Source: Halanaerobiaceae bacterium ANBcell28
GTDB lineage: Bacteria > Bacillota > Halanaerobiia > Halanaerobiales > DTU029
Length of the DNA stretch: 39,005 nt
Direction of reading: 5' to 3'
Assembly (NCBI GenBank): GCA_037623315.1
Contig: JBBJJH010000031.1
Span: 1 to 39,005, forward strand
Shown piece after piece: positions 36,345 to 39,005 of this stretch. Under the pieces are notes generated by a model that did no database searches, was not told the DNA's origin, and saw only the letters and a program-made list of their open reading frames with translations. The translations under genes were made by a program, and so were the position numbers. How positions within the stretch are numbered: position 1 is the stretch's first letter; every line of letters begins with the position of its first letter.

Positions 36345-36401
36345 TTGACACAAAGTTATCCAAACTATATAATTATATTATAATATACTAATATAGTTTG
36401 G
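36345..36401 (+). promoter_or_regulatory. Consensus promoter with ArsR operator
   Basis: A perfect TTGACA (36345-36350), a 17-base spacer and TATAAT (36368-36373) precede arsR. The inverted repeat CCAAACTATAT (36360-36370) and ATATAGTTTGG (36391-36401), separated by 20 bases, overlaps the -10 and runs into the ribosome binding site. This is the expected place for autorepression by the ArsR protein. Confidence 0.85.
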
Positions 36402-36410
36402 AGTGAAAAA

Positions 36411-36731
36411 ATGATAAGCAAACTAAAGAGTCAACTATTTAAAGGCTTAGCACATCCTATAAGAATTGAGATTATAGAATTACTTAAAGATCAAGAATTA
36501 TGTGTATGTACAATCTATGAGGAATTAGAACAAAGTCAATCAAATATATCCCAACATCTAAATAAACTAAAATCATATCAAATTTTAGAAAGTCGCAAAG
36601 ATGGTCTCAAGGTTTTTTATCGTTTAAAGGATAAAAAAATTTTGAAAATTCTAGACCTTGCTAAAAGTATTATAGTAAAACAAATTCAGGTTGCAAGAGA
36701 AAGTTTGTTAAAGGAGAATAAGGATGATTAG
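36411..36731 (+). CDS. ArsR-family metalloregulator
   Basis: This 106-residue winged helix-turn-helix repressor shows FKGLAHPIRIEIIELL, the DNA-recognition helix SQSNISQHLNKLK, and the wing DGLKVFYRL. The ELCVC segment (residues 29-33, with two cysteines) is the classic metal-binding site of ArsR/SmtB sensors of arsenite, cadmium or lead. It is the first gene of a cassette with a permease, whose start overlaps its stop by 8 bases, and a thioredoxin-like protein. It likely represses the cassette from the inverted repeat overlapping its own promoter. The effector is unproven: a metal(loid), an organoarsenical or a thiol stress are all possible. Confidence 0.9.
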   Translation: MISKLKSQLFKGLAHPIRIEIIELLKDQELCVCTIYEELEQSQSNISQHLNKLKSYQILESRKDGLKVFYRLKDKKILKILDLAKSIIVKQIQVARESLLKENKDD

Positions 36732-37674
36732 ATATCTGGCAGATCTTTTAATATATAAGTTATTTGGCTTTGAAGCTGGGACGAGACTGGGAGATTCACT
36801 TCATTTTTTCGTTTATGATACTATTAAAATTTTGTTCTTATTAGCGATAATGATATTTTTCATTTCATTAATCCGTAGCTACTTCCCACCTGAAAGAACT
36901 AAAAAAATCTTAGAAAAACAGCCAAAGTTTTTTGGCAACGTCCTGGCTTCTTTATTAGGTGTAGTTACTCCTTTTTGCTCCTGTTCTTCTGTTCCAATTT
37001 TCATTGGTTTCATAGAATCAGGAGTTCCACTGGGAATGACTTTTTCTTTTTTGATAACTTCACCAATAGTAAATCAAATAGCCCTTGTGATGTTATACTC
37101 TCTTTTCGGCTGGCAGATAGCTACAATCTATCTTTTAAGTGGTATCTTTGTAGGAGTAATTGGTGGTATCATTATTGAAACCTTACACCTGGAAAATGAA
37201 GTTGAAGAATATGTCTATCAAATTTCAATAGATAAACAGGAAATAGAAGAATTAAATATGCAAGAAAGAATTGATTTTGCTAAAAACGAAGTGAAGGATA
37301 TTGTTAGTCGTATCTGGAAATATGTTTTAATAGGCATCGGTATTGGGGCATTTATCTATGGTTATGCACCTGAAGATCTTTTGACTCAATATGCAGGCCC
37401 CGGTAATCCTTTTGCAGTTCTTATTGCAGTAATACTGGGAATCCCACTCTATGCCAATGTAGTAGGGGTAATACCTATAGTACAATCACTTTTAAGTAAA
37501 GGTGTAGCAATAGGTACTGGTCTAAGCTTTATGATGTCAATAACAGCATTATCCTTACCCGCTTTGATTATACTACGTAAAGTAATCAAGCCAAAATTAT
37601 TAATCATTTTTGTTACAGTAGTAGCTCTATCAATTATCGGATTAGGGTATTTGTTTAATTTTCTATTAATCTAA
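36724..37674 (+). CDS. DUF318/ArsP-like permease
   Basis: This 316-residue membrane protein has about eight spans in two halves with an acidic cytoplasmic loop (about 160-195). The characteristic loop VTPFCSCSSVPIFIGF (81-96) has Cys85 and Cys87. The second half carries LGIPLYANVVGVIPI. Members of this family include ArsP, which exports trivalent organoarsenicals. Related permeases are regularly found with ArsR and small thioredoxins, which is the arrangement here. It overlaps arsR by 8 bases, and AAGGAGAATAAGG supplies the ribosome binding site. The transported species is not shown by the sequence. Confidence 0.83.
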   Translation: MIRYLADLLIYKLFGFEAGTRLGDSLHFFVYDTIKILFLLAIMIFFISLIRSYFPPERTKKILEKQPKFFGNVLASLLGVVTPFCSCSSVPIFIGFIESGVPLGMTFSFLITSPIVNQIALVMLYSLFGWQIATIYLLSGIFVGVIGGIIIETLHLENEVEEYVYQISIDKQEIEELNMQERIDFAKNEVKDIVSRIWKYVLIGIGIGAFIYGYAPEDLLTQYAGPGNPFAVLIAVILGIPLYANVVGVIPIVQSLLSKGVAIGTGLSFMMSITALSLPALIILRKVIKPKLLIIFVTVVALSIIGLGYLFNFLLI

Positions 37675-37706
37675 ATAATAATATCATGATGAAGGGAGGA
37701 TTCTTA

Positions 37707-37937
37707 ATGAAGATAAGTATCTATGGAACTGGCTGTAAGAACTGTCTAAACCTTGCTAAAAATGCTAAAATGGCCGCAGAAGAACTTGGCCTTGACTTTG
37801 AAATGGAAAAGGTTGAGGATATGACTGAGATAGCTAAGGCTGGTGTAATGAGTACCCCTGCATTAGCTATTGATGGGGAGATTAAAGCTAAAGGAATAGT
37901 TTTGAGCAAAGAAGATATAAAAGATTTATTGCAATAA
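37707..37937 (+). CDS. Small thioredoxin-like protein (redox-active disulfide type)
   Basis: This 76-residue glutaredoxin/thioredoxin-fold protein, counting from ATG 37707, has a CKNC redox pair at residues 10-13 (ISIYGTGCKNCLNLA). A cis-proline-like STPALAIDG follows near 50-58. It matches the small TM0996/MtTrx-type family that commonly follows ArsR-permease genes. It may reduce or deliver the substrate for the permease. The start at 37707 is chosen because GGGAGGA lies 7 bases upstream. The in-frame ATG at 37686 lies before that site. Confidence 0.85.
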   Translation: MKISIYGTGCKNCLNLAKNAKMAAEELGLDFEMEKVEDMTEIAKAGVMSTPALAIDGEIKAKGIVLSKEDIKDLLQ

Positions 37938-37968
37938 TCATCTGGCTACTTATTCCTATAAATATATC

Positions 37969-38018
37969 AAAAAACAGACTTAAGAGGAGCTTATACTTGT
38001 CCCATAGGTCTGTTTTTT
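37969..38018 (+). terminator. Terminator of the ArsR cassette
   Basis: AAAAAACAGAC (37969-37979) pairs with GTCTGTTTTTT (38008-38018) across a 28-base loop, ending in a T-run. It lies 32 bases after the thioredoxin stop. Confidence 0.6.
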
Positions 38019-38106
38019 CTTATATATCCAATTCTTATATATCCAATTCTTATATATCCAATTCTTATATATCTATTTCTTATATAGCTATTTCTTATAC
38101 AGCTAA
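38017..38106. repeat. Six tandem 15-bp repeats, TTCTTATATATCCAA type
   Basis: Three exact copies of TTCTTATATATCCAA (38017-38061) are followed by three diverging ones: TTCTTATATATCTAT, TTCTTATATAGCTAT and TTCTTATACAGCTAA, ending at 38106. No start codon opens a frame across it, so it is a non-coding minisatellite. It abuts the terminator T-run and lies just downstream of the GGDEF/EAL pseudogene. Confidence 0.92.
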
Positions 38107-38135
38107 TTAAGATTAAGTTTTTTAATACAATAAAT

Positions 38136-38950
38136 TTAAGCATATTGGTAAATTTCATCTTCTTCTCTTATTAATATCTCTTCTAAAGAATCCTTCTTAA
38201 GAGGTTTGGCTAATAAATATCCTTGAATATAATCACAGTTCTTCTCTTTTAAATAATTTAGTTGACTAGTCTCTTCAACTCCCTCTGCGACTACCTTAAG
38301 GTCTAATTGATGAGCCATTTCTATAATAGGACCAAGAATATTTTTTTCTTGACAGATTCACTTATTCTATCAATAAATACTTTATCAATTTTCAATACAT
38401 CAATAGATATATCCTGTAGAAAACTCAACGAGGAATAACCAGTCCCAAAGTCATCAAGGGCAATAGATATACCCATGCTTTTTAACTGTAGAAGTACTTT
38501 CTTCACATGTTTTGGATAAGATATGAATATTGACTCAGTTACTTCAAATTCTAAATACTTACTATCAAAACCTGTTTCCTTAAGAACATTACTTACTGTT
38601 ATGGAAGAACTTATACGCTTCACAAGTCTTTGTAAGATATGGTCACCTACATAATGTCCTAAAGAATCATTTATTTTTTTAAAATTATTTAGGTCAATAA
38701 AGACTAAACTAAATTTGCTATTATTTTCAGCTGAGTTAGATATCAGATGATTTAATTGTTCAATAATTTTTTTTCGATTCGGTATATTAGTAAGAGTATC
38801 ATAAAACGCCAAATGTTCAAGTTTTTCTCTCTGTACTAAAAGCATTTCAAACTGACTAAAAAGACGTGATCGATAACGATATAATATAGTTATAATTATT
38901 AAACTAATTACATAGCTAGTAAGACCAGGCAATACTGATAAATCTTTACC
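38136..38950 (-). pseudogene. GGDEF/EAL gene with 5' loss, internal deletion and frameshift
   Basis: A membrane span (ISLIIITILYRYR) and the first half of a GGDEF domain (HLAFYDTLTNIPNR, FIDLNNFKKINDSLGHYVGD) are visible. The frame then jumps directly, near 38595, into the middle of an EAL domain (SNVLKETGFDSKYLEFEVTES). The GGDEF motif itself and the first half of EAL, including its catalytic Glu, are gone. DDFGTGYSS and KIDKVFID follow. Near 38341-38347 a run of seven A residues (minus strand) breaks the frame. The tail continues in another frame as MAHQLDLKVVAEGVEETSQ. One further A would restore it. The 5' end is cut by the IS605-type end. It cannot make a working enzyme. Confidence 0.88.
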
Positions 38951-38951
38951 T

Positions 38952-39005
38952 GTGAACCTCTCCACCTAAATCAAACATAAGATTTAGAATGGAGCTTCTC
39001 AATAC
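38952..39005 (-). mobile_element. Right end of an IS200/IS605-type element interrupting the GGDEF/EAL gene
   Basis: On the minus strand a hairpin (CTCCATTCTAAATC with GATTTAGGTGGAG) is followed by AGGTTCAC, after which the GGDEF/EAL sequence begins. The last 25 bases of this end (38951-38975) match 35235-35259 exactly, on the opposite strand. The rest of the element lies beyond the window, so transposase or TnpB presence is unknown. Confidence 0.6.

Noticed and set aside
38017-38106. Possible CRISPR array
   Set aside because: The 15-bp units are directly adjacent with no unique spacers, so this is a simple tandem repeat.
38321-38965. Intact short GGDEF/EAL protein starting at GTG 38965
   Set aside because: The GTG lies inside the mobile-element end and directly follows a stop. 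The frame lacks the GGDEF motif and then shifts.

Overview
The window looks like chromosome from a low-GC, strictly anaerobic, Gram-positive-type bacterium. The best guess is a Halanaerobiales-like or clostridial lineage. This is inferred from AT-rich DNA, strong AGGAGG ribosome binding sites, a T-box leader on valS, a class III fructose-bisphosphatase, an EtfAB-linked lactate dehydrogenase locus, a ferredoxin-type aldo/keto reductase and rather acidic proteins. No rRNA, tRNA or CRISPR array is visible. Both edges fall in genes cut by foreign sequence, so the window may be a contig bounded by repeated mobile elements.

Layout. (1) 1-8.8 kb, minus strand: a lactate module. It runs from a FadR-type GntR regulator through etfB, etfA and a GlcD/LctD-type FAD dehydrogenase to a LarA-type nickel-dependent racemase and a phosphomannose-isomerase-like cupin. 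A class III fbp follows that loses its 3' end at the left edge. A perfect GntR-type operator sits before etfB, and a block of direct repeats and nested palindromes separates lctD from larA. The layout resembles the lct locus of Acetobacterium woodii, but there is no permease here and EtfA lacks the ferredoxin domain. (2) 9-13.7 kb: a DeoR regulator, an AlaA-type aminotransferase and a TrkH/TrkA potassium system. (3) 13.7-23 kb, minus strand: a PAS-PAS-GGDEF-EAL protein, a GH112 phosphorylase, and two tandem right-handed beta-helix genes, one of which has lost its 5' end. (4) 23-28.3 kb: a UbiA/MenA prenyltransferase, an iron-sulfur aldo/keto reductase and valS behind a T-box with a GUC specifier candidate. 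(5) 28.3-31.5 kb: a two-gene unit of unknown function, pairing an exported ankyrin-repeat protein with a membrane-anchored subtilisin-like protease that carries a cytoplasmic helical-repeat tail. (6) 31.6-35 kb: CheX, a DapA-family aldolase and an IlvD/Edd-family dehydratase, the last two probably for sugar-acid breakdown. (7) 35-39 kb: a relic of an IS605-type right end, a LiaF-like membrane protein behind an inverted-repeat promoter, an ArsR-permease-thioredoxin cassette with a self-regulated promoter, a 15-bp tandem repeat, and a GGDEF/EAL pseudogene with three separate lesions, one of them a second copy of the IS605-type end.

The least explained parts are the ankyrin/subtilase pair, the two matching IS605-type ends, and the repeat block inside the lactate operon. 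All functions are assigned by reading motifs by eye; no database search was run.
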